From JBFWRK01 sp050248955 (lineage in GTDB: Bacteria; Actinomycetota; Acidimicrobiia; Acidimicrobiales; Ilumatobacteraceae), in assembly GCA_050248955.1 (NCBI GenBank), contig JBFWRK010000014.1:66504-130503 (forward strand): DNA of 64,000 bases, read 5' to 3'. A model generated the notes under the pieces. That model saw only the letters and a list, made by a program, of their open reading frames with translations, searched no databases and was not told the origin of the DNA. Positions 23,995 through 32,899 of the stretch are shown here, piece after piece. The translations under genes and the position numbers were made by a program. The stretch's first letter is position 1, and each line of letters starts with the position of its first letter.

Positions 23995-25224
23995 ATGTCG
24001 GACGCACAGGCCGCGATGCAGCAGAGCTTCATGCACATGGCACAGCTGGGGCAGCTCGCGTACGGGAGCGATCCCGAGCGCGCTGCAGCACACACGAGCG
24101 CATGCCCGCACCAGATGTACGCCGCGCTCCATGCCGAGGGCCCGGTGCGCCACCTCGGTGACGGCTACTACTCGCTGCTCACGATGGAGGACATCCAGTT
24201 CGTCACCCGCCACCACGCCGTCGAGCAGGGTTCGAAGTACCTCGGCAGCGATCGCCCGGCCATCCCACTCGGGCTCGACGGCCCGATCCACACGCAGTAC
24301 CGCCGTCTGATCGACCCGATCTTCACGGCCCGCAAGGTGGCCCCACTGGCCGACAGCGTGCGCGGGTTGGCGAACGAGCTGATCGACGGCTTCTTCGACG
24401 ACGGCACCGCGAACGCCTACGACCAGTGGTGCGAGCCGCTGCCGTCGACGATCTTCCTCGCGATCATGGGGCTCCCGATGGGCGATCGCGACGACTTCCT
24501 CCGGTTCAAGAACCTGACGCTCACCGGCGGCGCCCCTGACATCACCGACGAGCAGCGATTCGCCAACCGGATGGAGGCGGTGACCTGGATCCACGGCTAC
24601 TTCAACGCCAGCCTCGACGAGCGCGAGCAGGAACCGGAGGCCCGTGACGACATCATCGGTCACCTCCTCACAGCCGAGGTCGACGGGCACCGCCTCACCC
24701 GCCAGGACGTGCTCGACATCCTGGGTCTGTTCATGATCGCCGGGCTCGACACGGTCGCGGCGTCGCTCGCCTGCTTCCTCAGCTTCTTCGCCCGCAACCC
24801 CGACCAGCGAGCCCTGATCCTCGACGACCGGACGCGCCTGCGCCCCGCTGTCGAGGAGCTGATGCGGTTCGAGTCGCCCGTGACCGAGGGGTTCCGCGTC
24901 GCGACGGAGGACATCACGCTGCCGAGCGGCACCACCGTGCCGGCTGGTTCGTGGATGCACATCTCATGGGCGGCTGCGAACCTCGACCCGGCGGTGTTCC
25001 CCGACCCGCTGACCCCCGACCTCGGCCGGGAGCCGAACCCGCACATCGGTTTCGCCAGCGGTTACCACCGCTGCCTCGGCTCGCACCTCGCCCGCATGGA
25101 GATGGTCACGGCACTCGACGTGTGGCACGACCGCATCCCCCACTACCGCGTGGAGGGCGACCAACCCCTCGTGTACTCCGGCAACCCGCGAGCCCCGCAC
25201 TCCCTGCCGCTCACATGGCGGTGA
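23995..25224 (+). CDS. Cytochrome P450
   Basis: A 409-residue soluble P450. The I-helix motif is IAGLDTVAAS, the K-helix ExxR is in EELMRFESP, and the heme loop is FASGYHRCLG with the cysteine ligand at residue 360. It closely resembles the P450 at 54293 (shared RPAIPLGLDG, EPLPSTIFL, FLRFKNL), so the two are paralogues. It probably hydroxylates a hydrophobic substrate with electrons from a ferredoxin such as that at 22673. The ATG is preceded by GAGGGGG. Its stop overlaps the start of the ACAD gene by ten bases, linking oxygenation to beta-oxidation. Confidence 0.95.
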   Translation: MSDAQAAMQQSFMHMAQLGQLAYGSDPERAAAHTSACPHQMYAALHAEGPVRHLGDGYYSLLTMEDIQFVTRHHAVEQGSKYLGSDRPAIPLGLDGPIHTQYRRLIDPIFTARKVAPLADSVRGLANELIDGFFDDGTANAYDQWCEPLPSTIFLAIMGLPMGDRDDFLRFKNLTLTGGAPDITDEQRFANRMEAVTWIHGYFNASLDEREQEPEARDDIIGHLLTAEVDGHRLTRQDVLDILGLFMIAGLDTVAASLACFLSFFARNPDQRALILDDRTRLRPAVEELMRFESPVTEGFRVATEDITLPSGTTVPAGSWMHISWAAANLDPAVFPDPLTPDLGREPNPHIGFASGYHRCLGSHLARMEMVTALDVWHDRIPHYRVEGDQPLVYSGNPRAPHSLPLTWR

Positions 25225-26537
25225 GCACCCACCGCGACGATGCCGCCGTCGATGCGCTCGTTCCTGATCGTGCTGCGGTCGGGGGTTCGGTGATCACGCA
25301 CGGCGAGGTGCAGCGCTGGATCGAGGCGCAGTGGCGGGTCGACCTGACGTTGGCCGAGTGGTGGGATCGCCTCGCCGAAGCCGGTTTCGCATTCCCCACG
25401 TGGCCCGTCGGCCTCGGTGGTCGCGGCGCGTCACCGGCCGAGGCGCGCGTCGTCAGCGCTGCGCTCTCCGCGGCCGGGATCATCGGCGCGCCGATCGGCA
25501 ACGGCCCCAGCATGGGCGGCCCCACGGTGCTGGCGCACGGCACGCCGGAGCAGCAACGTCGCTTCCTCGATCCGCTGGTTCGCGGGCGCGAGGCGTGGGC
25601 ACAGCTGTTCTCCGAACCCGGCGCCGGGTCCGACCTCGCGAGCCTGTCCACGAGCGCCGTGCTCGACGGCGACGAGTACGTGGTCAACGGCCAGAAGGTC
25701 TGGAACTCGTTCGCCGACGTGAGCACGTGGGGCATGCTGCTGACCCGAACGAACCTCGACGTGCCGAAGCATCGCGGCATCACCTACATGATGATCGACA
25801 TGGAGCAGCCGGGCGTCGAGGCGCGCCCACTCGTGCAGATGAACGGCATCGCCGAGTTCTGCGAGGTCTTCCTGACCGATGCGCGAGTGCCCGTCGCGAA
25901 CGTCATCGGCGACGTCGGCGACGGTTGGAACGTGGCGCGCACCACGCTGGCGTTCGAGCGCGCGGGGGCGGGCGGTGGCCGCTCAAGCGGGATCGTCACC
26001 GTCGGTGCCGGCACCAGGGCCGGCAACCTCGAACGCACGGTCGGCGATCTCGTCACCGAGGCTCGCACCCGGGCCGCCGACAGGGCCCAGCGGAGCGAGG
26101 TGCTGCTGAGCGCCCGAACGCTGATCGACCTTGCGCGCCGGCTCGGCGTCGCGCACGACCCCGTGCTCCGCGACCGCCTGGCGCGCTACCACTCGAACAC
26201 CCAGGTGTACAGCTGGAGCGGCCAGCGCAGTCGTGACAACGCGACGTCGGGTCGACCGGGACCCGAGAGCTCGACGATGAAGCTGCAGATCGCGCAGCTC
26301 GCCCACGAGGCCCGCGACCTCTCGTTCGCGCTGCTGGGCGCGGAGGCGATGCTCACCGGGCCGGACACCGTCGACGGTGGTCGTGTCCAGCGTGCCGGGC
26401 TGTCGAGCTTCGCTGCGTCACTCGGCGGCGGCACCAACGAGATCCAGCGCAACATCATCGGCGAGCGCACGCTCGGGCTGCCGCGCGAACCGGCCGTCGA
26501 CGGCGACGTGCTGTTCCGCGAGCTCCGGCGATCCTGA
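25215..26537 (+). CDS. Acyl-CoA dehydrogenase
   Basis: A 440-residue ACAD, longer than the usual 380-400. FAD and substrate motifs are AQLFSEPGAGSDLA, VNGQKVWNS and GGGTNEIQRNIIGERTLGLP. An insertion of roughly 40 residues after FERAGAGGG (Gly/Arg-rich, about residues 240-290) is unusual. The ATG at 25215 lies inside the end of the P450 gene, so the two are coupled; the encoded enzyme may act on a product of that P450. The PPOX gene follows. Confidence 0.92.
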   Translation: MAVSTHRDDAAVDALVPDRAAVGGSVITHGEVQRWIEAQWRVDLTLAEWWDRLAEAGFAFPTWPVGLGGRGASPAEARVVSAALSAAGIIGAPIGNGPSMGGPTVLAHGTPEQQRRFLDPLVRGREAWAQLFSEPGAGSDLASLSTSAVLDGDEYVVNGQKVWNSFADVSTWGMLLTRTNLDVPKHRGITYMMIDMEQPGVEARPLVQMNGIAEFCEVFLTDARVPVANVIGDVGDGWNVARTTLAFERAGAGGGRSSGIVTVGAGTRAGNLERTVGDLVTEARTRAADRAQRSEVLLSARTLIDLARRLGVAHDPVLRDRLARYHSNTQVYSWSGQRSRDNATSGRPGPESSTMKLQIAQLAHEARDLSFALLGAEAMLTGPDTVDGGRVQRAGLSSFAASLGGGTNEIQRNIIGERTLGLPREPAVDGDVLFRELRRS

Positions 26538-26549
26538 GGAGACCGACCC

Positions 26550-27005
26550 ATGGCCAGCCCCCGCATGAGCGACGACGAGATCTGGGCGTTCGTCACGGAC
26601 TCGCACACCGGCATCATGACCACGCTGCGACGCGACGGCATGCCGATCTCACTACCGCTGTGGTTCGTCTGCCTCGATCGGGCGATCTACGTGCGTACGC
26701 GGGGCAAGAAGCTGGCGCGGATCGCCAACGATCCGCGCGCCGCGTTCCTCGTCGAGTCCGGGGTGGCGTGGTCCGACCTGCGGGCGGTGCACCTCACCGG
26801 GCGCGCCGACCTGGTCGACCTCGACGGCGCCCTGGCCGATCGGTACCGGGCGGAGGTCGATCGCAAGTACGCGGCACACAAGACCGCACGCAGCGACATG
26901 CCGAAGGCAACTGCCGATGCGTACGCCACGGCGATCGGCGGCATCGTCCGGTTCACCCCGGACGAGCGCGTGTTGCACTGGGACAACCGCAAGCTCGCGG
27001 ACTGA
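26550..27005 (+). CDS. Pyridoxamine-5'-phosphate-oxidase-like (PPOX) flavin/F420 protein
   Basis: A 151-residue split-barrel protein with GIMTTLRRDGMPISLPLWFVC and the beta-barrel IYVRTRGKKLARIANDPR. These are hallmarks of the PPOX class, often F420-dependent in actinobacteria. Reduction of a double bond or a biliverdin-like or enone substrate is possible, but the cofactor cannot be settled from sequence. It follows the ACAD gene after 12 bases, with a GAGGAGA ribosome site. Confidence 0.82.
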   Translation: MASPRMSDDEIWAFVTDSHTGIMTTLRRDGMPISLPLWFVCLDRAIYVRTRGKKLARIANDPRAAFLVESGVAWSDLRAVHLTGRADLVDLDGALADRYRAEVDRKYAAHKTARSDMPKATADAYATAIGGIVRFTPDERVLHWDNRKLAD

Positions 27006-27102
27006 TCGCCGGCCACCCGCCCCATGGGACACCCGTCGCCACGTCTCGGTAGTGTCGACGGGCGCAGGGCCGCACGGGGCTGAGGCTGGCGAGGGGCACG
27101 GC

Positions 27103-27723
27103 ATGGATCGCGACGACAGCGCGACGGCAGCGGAGCGTGACCGCCTGATCGCCGCTGCGTGGTCGATCCTCGAGCGGACCGACTTCGCCGGGCTGAAGGT
27201 CAAGCGCGTGGCCACCCAGGCGGGCGTCTCGATGCGCGCGTTCTACCGTCACTTCGCCGACAAGGACGGGCTGCTGCTCGTGCTGATCTGCGAGGAGATG
27301 CAGCGGTCGGCGCCGCGCCTTGCCAGGGTCGTCGAGCGGGTCGTTGGGCCCGAGGCACGAGTGCGGGCCTGGATCGCTGCGCTGATCGGGGCGGCGGCCG
27401 ATCCGGCACGCGTGCACCGAGCGCATCTCTTCACCGAGCTCACGCCCGTGCTCGGGCGTCGGCACCGGGGAGCGCTCGAGGAGGCCGAGCGAGCGCTGTG
27501 GCGTCCGCTGCTCGATGCCATCGAGGCGGGGTACCGGGAGGGCACGTTCCGCGGCGGCGACCCGGCGGTCGATGCGCGACTCGTGTACGACCTCGCCGGG
27601 GCCCGGCTCGGCTCGGCGCTCACGGTGGACGACCCCGCATCGGTCGACGAGATCATCGAGGCGACGATGTCGTTCGTGATGCGAGCGCTGTCGGGGGGAC
27701 CACCGCGACCTCCAGTTCACTGA
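27103..27723 (+). CDS. TetR-family transcription regulator
   Basis: A 206-residue TetR regulator. The N-terminal helix-turn-helix is VKRVATQAGVSMRAFYRHFADKD (about residues 30-52), followed by an all-helical ligand domain. It lies at the end of the P450/ACAD/PPOX set and is convergent with the ABC transporter genes. Either could be its target; no operator is obvious next to it. The ATG has a GAGGGG ribosome site ten bases upstream. Confidence 0.9.
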   Translation: MDRDDSATAAERDRLIAAAWSILERTDFAGLKVKRVATQAGVSMRAFYRHFADKDGLLLVLICEEMQRSAPRLARVVERVVGPEARVRAWIAALIGAAADPARVHRAHLFTELTPVLGRRHRGALEEAERALWRPLLDAIEAGYREGTFRGGDPAVDARLVYDLAGARLGSALTVDDPASVDEIIEATMSFVMRALSGGPPRPPVH

Positions 27724-27770
27724 ACGGCGGCGGTTCGATCATCGACGTCAGCACCATCGGCTCGCCGGGG

Positions 27771-28487
27771 TCACTCACCGCCGAGGTAGCGAGCGAAGAG
27801 GTCGCCGTCGCGGAGCTCGTCCGGTGTACCCGAGAACACCAGCTCGCCGCGGTTGAGCACGTGCACGCGCGAAGCCATGGCCATGGCCCGCGCGGCGAAC
27901 TGATCGACGACCAGCAGGGCCGTGCCCTCGGCTGCGATGTTCTCGAGGAACTCGAAGATCGCGTCGACCACGATCGGGGCCAGCCCGAGCGAGGCCTCGT
28001 CGACCAGGATCAGGCTCGGGTTCGTCGTGTACGCACGCGCCATGGCGAGCATCTGCTGCTGCCCGCCGCTGAGCAGGCCCGCACGCTGGTCGAGCCGTTG
28101 CCCGAGGATCGGGAAGATCTCGGTCGCCTTCTCCACCGCCACGGCCTCGCGTCCCGCGGCGGCCTGCTGCTCGAGGTTCTCGCGCACCGTGAGCGACCGG
28201 AAGATGCCCCGCCCTTCGGGGATGTGGCAGAGGCCGAGCTGAGTGCGGCGGAACGTCGGCAGCTTGGTGACGTCCTGGCCGCCCAGCTCGACCGTCCCCT
28301 TCGAGGGTCGCAGCAGACCCGAGACGGTCTTGAGCAGCGTGGACTTGCCCGCTCCGTTGGGGCCGAGCAGCGCCGTGACCGATCCTGCCGGGACGACCAG
28401 GTCGATGTCGCGCAGGATGGTGGTGTGCCCGTACCCGCTCGTCACTCCCTGCAGGGCGACCGCCGGTGCATGGGTTGCCGTCATCAT
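27771..28487 (-). CDS. Branched-chain-type ABC transporter ATP-binding protein (LivF-like)
   Basis: A 238-residue ATPase: Walker A GPNGAGKST, signature LSGGQQQMLAMAR, Walker B LILVDEASLGLAP. The H-loop position reads VVDQF rather than containing His, a LivF-like trait. It supplies one nucleotide-binding domain of the importer whose other three domains are fused in the upstream gene, four bases away. Two ATGs (28487 and 28484) are adjacent. In this context it probably imports a carboxylic or aromatic substrate rather than amino acids. Confidence 0.93.
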   Translation of the reverse strand: MMTATHAPAVALQGVTSGYGHTTILRDIDLVVPAGSVTALLGPNGAGKSTLLKTVSGLLRPSKGTVELGGQDVTKLPTFRRTQLGLCHIPEGRGIFRSLTVRENLEQQAAAGREAVAVEKATEIFPILGQRLDQRAGLLSGGQQQMLAMARAYTTNPSLILVDEASLGLAPIVVDAIFEFLENIAAEGTALLVVDQFAARAMAMASRVHVLNRGELVFSGTPDELRDGDLFARYLGGE

Positions 28488-28491
28488 CAGC

Positions 28492-31209
28492 TCACACCCC
28501 CTCGGACAGTTCCTCGAGCGCCGCGGCCTCGGAACCGAGGTAGGCGGACCGGACGATCTCACTCGACGCGACCTCCGAAGGCGTTCCCTGGAAGATCATC
28601 CGGCCGAAGTCGAGCACGTAGAGGTACGAACAGACCTTCATCACGAGGGCCATGTCGTGTTCGACGAGGAGGATCCCGCACCCCCGTTGCTCGACGACCG
28701 TCCGCAACACCTCGCCGAACCGAGCAGTCTCGTCGCGGTCGAGCCCCGACGAGGGCTCGTCGAGGAGCAGCAGGTCGAACGGCCCGGCGAGGCAGCGCGC
28801 CAGCTCGACGAGGCGCCGCTCACCGGTGGAGAGCGAACCGGCCTGCTGCTCGGCGAGACGACCGATGCCGCAGAGCTCGAGCGCGGCAGCCGTGCTCTCG
28901 AGCGTGGCCTGACGTTCGGCCGGCGGTGCGACCACCTGGCGCAGCACGTGCGCGCCGGCGGCGGCGCACTCGTGGCCCAACGCGACGTTGTCGAACACGG
29001 TCAGCGTGTCGCAGAGCTCCATGCGCTGGAAGGTGCGCCCGAGGCCCATGCGGGCGCGCACGGGGGCGCCGCGCGACGTCACCTCGACCCCGTCGAGCCG
29101 GACCTGCCCGCTGATCGAGCGGTTGATCCCGCTGCAGGCGTTGAACGTGGTGGTCTTGCCTGCACCGTTGGGGCCGATCAGGCCGATGATCCGGCCGAGC
29201 GGCGCCTCCAGCGTGACGTCGTCGACGGCGACCAGCCCGCCGAAGCGTACGGTCAAGTGGTCGACCGCGAGCCCGGACGTGGCCGTCACCGTGCGCACCG
29301 GAGCGGCGCCGGCCACGACGCTCGACGTTCCGGTTCGCGCCCGGCCCAGGCGCCCGAACGCCTCGCGCAGCTTCGGCGACATCGCCGGCTGTCCACCCTG
29401 CAGGGCCACCAAGATCGCGAACAGTCCGAACAGCACGTTGAGGACGTTGGGGGTGCGGTCGCCACCGAGGTACGCGGGGATCACGGCCGTGACGCCGGCG
29501 AACACGGCGTACCAGGGTTCACGGAAGGGTGCGAGCGCGAGGATCGCCACGAGTACGAGCGAGTTGAACGGCTGGAACACCGCCGTGCCGCCGTCGATGT
29601 TCGTCAGCGCGACGCCGTACATCACGCCCGCGACAGCGGCCAGCGCAGCCGACACGCAGAAGACGATGATCTTCGTCACGTTGGTGGAGAGCCCGAGCGT
29701 CGACACCGCGGTCTGGCTGTCCGACATGCCGCGCAGCACGCGCCCGAGGCGCGACTGGTTGATCGCGACGATGACGATCGCGGTGACGACGAGGGCGGCG
29801 AGCACGACGTAGTACCGCGCCTCTCCGCTGCTCCAGCCGAGGGGTGCCGGCACCTTGCGCGACCCGGCGAACGTGAAGTACATCCAGGTCTGGGGGTAGA
29901 AGAGGCGCTGCACCAGGATGCCGAACCCGAACGTCGCCAACGCGAGGTAGATCCCGCTCAGCCGGATCGCCGGAAGTGCGATGAGGGCACCCACCGGCAC
30001 GGTCACCAGCGCCGCCAGCACGAGCGCGAGCAGCCACGGGATGCCTGCCTGCACGTGGAACTGGGAGAACGCGACGGCGCCGATGCCGGCGAACACCGAG
30101 TGACACAGCGACACCTGGCCGCTCGTCTTCACCAGCAGGCCGAGCGAGAGGATGAGGATCGCCAGGCACAGGCCGAACGTGTAGAACGGGAGCTTCGTGC
30201 CGACCACCTGCGGCACCAGCAGCAACAGTCCGAGCACCACCACACCTGCGCCGACGCGAAGCTCGATCGGCCCTTGCCACTGCAGCGCGGGGCGCGCCTC
30301 GGCGTCCGACCGTGCGGCCAGCCGCCCCTTGGGAAGCACGAGCAGGACGACGAACAGCACGAGGAACGGCAACGCGTCCGGCATGCCGCCGAGCGTCGCC
30401 CACTCGTTCTTGTTCACCAGGTACCCGAGGACGTCCTGGAGGATGCCGACCACCAATCCGCCTGCGAACGTGATCGGGATGCTCGCGAAGCCGCCGATGG
30501 CGGCGGCACCGAACGCGTAGGTGGCCAGGAAGGTAAGCGTGAACGCCTGGAAGCTCACGATCGGCAGGATCAGCACACCAGAGAGCGCCGCGAAGGTGCA
30601 CCCGATCGACCACGCGACACGACGCACGAACACCGGGTTGGTGCCCTGGAGCGCCAGCAGGTCGGGGTCATCGACTGCCGCCCGCATCGACCCACCGATG
30701 CGCGTGTGGCGGAAGAGCACGTAGAGGGCGGCCACGCCGACGACCGCGATCGCCGCGGTGAGCAGTTGGTCGCCGAACACGTTGACGTCGAGGATCTTCC
30801 ACTTGTAGCGCTTGCGGTCGCTGAACGGCAGGAAGCGCTCGACCTTGAGTCCGGCGCCGCTCGTCGGGTAGAAGAGCAAGCACAACGACGGCACCATCAC
30901 GGTGAGACCGACCGTGCCGACGATCTTCATGCTCGTCCGTTGTCGCGAGAGGTTGCGCGCCACAGCCTCCATCACGAGGCCCATCAGCGGACCGAACACG
31001 AAGACGCTGATGAAGAACGCGATCTTCCAGTCCCAGCCGAGGGTGACCCTCACCCAGTAGAAGATCAACGCGCTCGCCGTGAGCACGGCCCCGTGACCGA
31101 AGTTGAAGATGCCAGACGTCTTGAACGTGAGGACGAGACCGCTGCCGGCCAAGCCGTAGACGGTGCCGGTGACGAGGCCGGTGATGATGAATGGCAGGAG
31201 ATCACGCAC
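28492..31209 (-). CDS. Fused LivH-LivM-LivG ABC importer protein (two permease domains plus ATPase)
   Basis: A 905-residue single chain. Residues about 1-310 form a LivH-type permease (FKTSGIFNFGHGAV, RAAVDDPDLLALQG). About 330-635 form a LivM-type permease (GLLVKTSGQVSLCHSVFAG, RLGRVLRGMSDSQTAVSTLG). About 650-905 form a LivG ATPase (GPNGAGKTTTF, variant signature LSTGERRLVELAR, LLLLDEPSSGLD, LVEHDM). These are normally three genes; LivH-LivM or LivM-LivG fusions are known, all three together is less usual. It starts with GTG. The substrate-binding gene lies upstream, separated by a strong hairpin. Confidence 0.93.
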   Translation of the reverse strand: MRDLLPFIITGLVTGTVYGLAGSGLVLTFKTSGIFNFGHGAVLTASALIFYWVRVTLGWDWKIAFFISVFVFGPLMGLVMEAVARNLSRQRTSMKIVGTVGLTVMVPSLCLLFYPTSGAGLKVERFLPFSDRKRYKWKILDVNVFGDQLLTAAIAVVGVAALYVLFRHTRIGGSMRAAVDDPDLLALQGTNPVFVRRVAWSIGCTFAALSGVLILPIVSFQAFTLTFLATYAFGAAAIGGFASIPITFAGGLVVGILQDVLGYLVNKNEWATLGGMPDALPFLVLFVVLLVLPKGRLAARSDAEARPALQWQGPIELRVGAGVVVLGLLLLVPQVVGTKLPFYTFGLCLAILILSLGLLVKTSGQVSLCHSVFAGIGAVAFSQFHVQAGIPWLLALVLAALVTVPVGALIALPAIRLSGIYLALATFGFGILVQRLFYPQTWMYFTFAGSRKVPAPLGWSSGEARYYVVLAALVVTAIVIVAINQSRLGRVLRGMSDSQTAVSTLGLSTNVTKIIVFCVSAALAAVAGVMYGVALTNIDGGTAVFQPFNSLVLVAILALAPFREPWYAVFAGVTAVIPAYLGGDRTPNVLNVLFGLFAILVALQGGQPAMSPKLREAFGRLGRARTGTSSVVAGAAPVRTVTATSGLAVDHLTVRFGGLVAVDDVTLEAPLGRIIGLIGPNGAGKTTTFNACSGINRSISGQVRLDGVEVTSRGAPVRARMGLGRTFQRMELCDTLTVFDNVALGHECAAAGAHVLRQVVAPPAERQATLESTAAALELCGIGRLAEQQAGSLSTGERRLVELARCLAGPFDLLLLDEPSSGLDRDETARFGEVLRTVVEQRGCGILLVEHDMALVMKVCSYLYVLDFGRMIFQGTPSEVASSEIVRSAYLGSEAAALEELSEGV

Positions 31210-31245
31210 GTGTTCGGCTCCGGTCGGCGAGAGTGAGCAGATACC

Positions 31246-31283
31246 CGACGAGGGGGCGGGTCGTGAGACCCGCCCCCTCGTCG
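31246..31283. terminator. Hairpin between substrate-binding and permease genes
   Basis: A 17-base-pair perfect stem (arms 31246-31262 and 31267-31283) with loop GTGA. It lies between two same-strand genes of one transporter. It probably ends part of the transcripts after the substrate-binding gene, or protects that message from decay, giving more binding protein than permease. Confidence 0.75.
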
Positions 31284-31301
31284 CTCAGGAGGACCGACCG
31301 C

Positions 31302-32675
31302 TCAGGACTCGGCCGGGTAGCACTGGTAGTTCAGACCGCCGAGCGGGTTGGTGAACTCGCCGTCCTCGAGGATGTACGGCCAGAAGCACGGGCGATGCGG
31401 CGCCGGCTCGCCCTCGGTGAACGTCGTCGGGGCGATCAGGCCGCCCAGGGTCTCGTCCTTGATGGTGTACATGTTCGCCAGCGTCTCCGCTGCCGTCGGG
31501 TCGTCGCTCAGGTCGGCGTTCGCCTTGGCGAACAGCTGGAGCGCGCTCCACATGCCGGTGGCCGTGGGATCGTTGATGCCATCGTCGCTCACCCCGGCGG
31601 CGGCGAGCACGTCGCGGTACTCCTGCACCAGCGGATCGTCGACCCACCACGGGAAGGCGTTGAGGCCACCGGCCATCGTGATGCCCTCGATCGTGATCAT
31701 CGGACCGCTCACCGATCCGGCCGAGGCACCGAAGATGCCTTCGTAGCCCTGATCGCCGCACGAGGCGATGAGCGCCGTGCCGAGCGCCGAACCACCGCTG
31801 ATCTGGATGAAGTCGACGCCGTCCTGCATCCACTGGATGCACTCGGCGGAGTAGTCACCAGCGGTCGAGCTGACCTTCACGGTGCCGGCGAACTCCAGGC
31901 CCACGGCCGCCGTGGTCGCCTCGAACACCGGTGTCGCGGCCGAGCACGAGTCGACCTCGGCGCAGGCTGCGACCGCGAGCTTGGTGGCGCCCGCGGCCTG
32001 CGCGCCGAGCACCTGCTCGTCGACGACCGCGCCGAACGTCGTGGCGAGCGGGAACGCGTTGGGGAGCGCACACGGCAGTGGCGACCCGGCGTCAGGGCTG
32101 CATGCCAGCTTGAACGCCTCGATGTTGCCGCCCCAGATCGCCGGGTTGTAGCCCACACCCATCACGGGAACACCCGAGGCTGCGAGTGTCTCGCCTTGAG
32201 CGGTCTCGGTACCGGACGATTCGAGGAGGAACAAGACCGGGTTCTTCGCCAGCAGCTCCTCGGTCTGCGCCTGAGCAGCCGCAGCATCACCCTTCGTGTC
32301 CTGGATGTCGAGTTCTACCGGGTGGCCGTTGATGCCACCGTTCTCGTTGACGAAGGCTGCCCAGGCCTCGACGACCTTGCCGATCTCCGGACGCCCGGTG
32401 ACGCCGGTCAGATCCACCGTCGCTCCGATCAGCACCGGCGACTTGTCGGCCGCGGGCGCCTCGGCCGCCGTGGTGGCGGGGGTGTCCGCTGCCGTGGTGG
32501 CAGGCGTCTCCGCCGCGGTGGTAGCGGCCGTTCCTGCGGCCGTCGTGGCCGACGCTTCGGTTGTGGCGGAGTCGCCGGCGCTGTCGTCGTCGTCGCCACC
32601 GCACGCCGCGAGGGCGAGCGCTGCGACGACGGAGACTGCAAGCAGCCGTCGACGAGAGGACGTGGTGATGAGCAA
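31302..32675 (-). CDS. Branched-chain-type ABC substrate-binding lipoprotein (LivJ/LivK-like)
   Basis: A 457-residue periplasmic-binding protein. An Arg-rich N-terminus and hydrophobic stretch end in the lipobox LAAC with C25 as lipid anchor. An acidic, then Thr/Ala/Pro-rich linker with near repeats (TTAAETPATTAADTPATT) leads to a type I binding domain (VLIGATVDLTGVTGRPE, NGGINGHPVELDIQD). It starts with TTG behind an AAGGGGG ribosome site. Four or more cysteines in the mature domain may form disulfides. The shared AAGAGTATACT element lies upstream. The ligand is unknown; the catabolic context suggests an organic acid or lipid fragment. Confidence 0.92.
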   Translation of the reverse strand: MLITTSSRRRLLAVSVVAALALAACGGDDDDSAGDSATTEASATTAAGTAATTAAETPATTAADTPATTAAEAPAADKSPVLIGATVDLTGVTGRPEIGKVVEAWAAFVNENGGINGHPVELDIQDTKGDAAAAQAQTEELLAKNPVLFLLESSGTETAQGETLAASGVPVMGVGYNPAIWGGNIEAFKLACSPDAGSPLPCALPNAFPLATTFGAVVDEQVLGAQAAGATKLAVAACAEVDSCSAATPVFEATTAAVGLEFAGTVKVSSTAGDYSAECIQWMQDGVDFIQISGGSALGTALIASCGDQGYEGIFGASAGSVSGPMITIEGITMAGGLNAFPWWVDDPLVQEYRDVLAAAGVSDDGINDPTATGMWSALQLFAKANADLSDDPTAAETLANMYTIKDETLGGLIAPTTFTEGEPAPHRPCFWPYILEDGEFTNPLGGLNYQCYPAES

Positions 32676-32723
32676 GAAGATCCCCCTTCGAGCGGGTGAC
32701 CGGCGGCCACCTGAACGCTAATC

Positions 32724-32734
32724 AGTATACTCTT
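32724..32734 (-). promoter_or_regulatory. AAGAGTATACT promoter/operator element of the ABC importer operon
   Basis: On the minus strand the sequence is AAGAGTATACT followed by GATT, 48 bases before the TTG start of the binding protein. The core AGTATACT is palindromic. It matches the elements at 15674 and 23937, linking import with the P450 and regulator genes. Confidence 0.5.
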
Positions 32735-32839
32735 CGCAATCGGGTCCGGCAAGGGTCGTCAACGCAGACTCATGCCGGGACCGGACGTAGGCGTCCGGCT
32801 GCCATTCCCCCTCGGTGCGCTCTGCACAAACAACACCAT

Positions 32840-32852
32840 AATCTAGTTGATT
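32840..32852. promoter_or_regulatory. AATCTAGTTGATT element upstream of the luciferase-like gene
   Basis: AATC and GATT arms flank TAGTT. Twelve of its bases (ATCTAGYTGATT) recur at 41015-41026 upstream of the tandem CoA-transferase gene. It lies 48 bases before the ATG at 32900 and is a candidate operator. Confidence 0.35.
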
Positions 32853-32899
32853 GCACATTCGCTACTCGCGGGACGGCCTACCCTGGCAGGATCGGGGCA

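Noticed and set aside
28243..31236. Long open frame of 997 codons on the plus strand
   Set aside because: It is antisense to the Liv importer, whose Walker motifs and membrane segments are unmistakable. The frame is rich in Arg, His, Asp and Glu with no recognisable domain; long false frames are common at this GC content.
32460..32560. Near repeats in DNA (GCCGTGGTGGC-like units)
   Set aside because: They encode the Thr/Ala/Pro linker of the substrate-binding lipoprotein, so they are a protein linker repeat, not a regulatory or mobile repeat.
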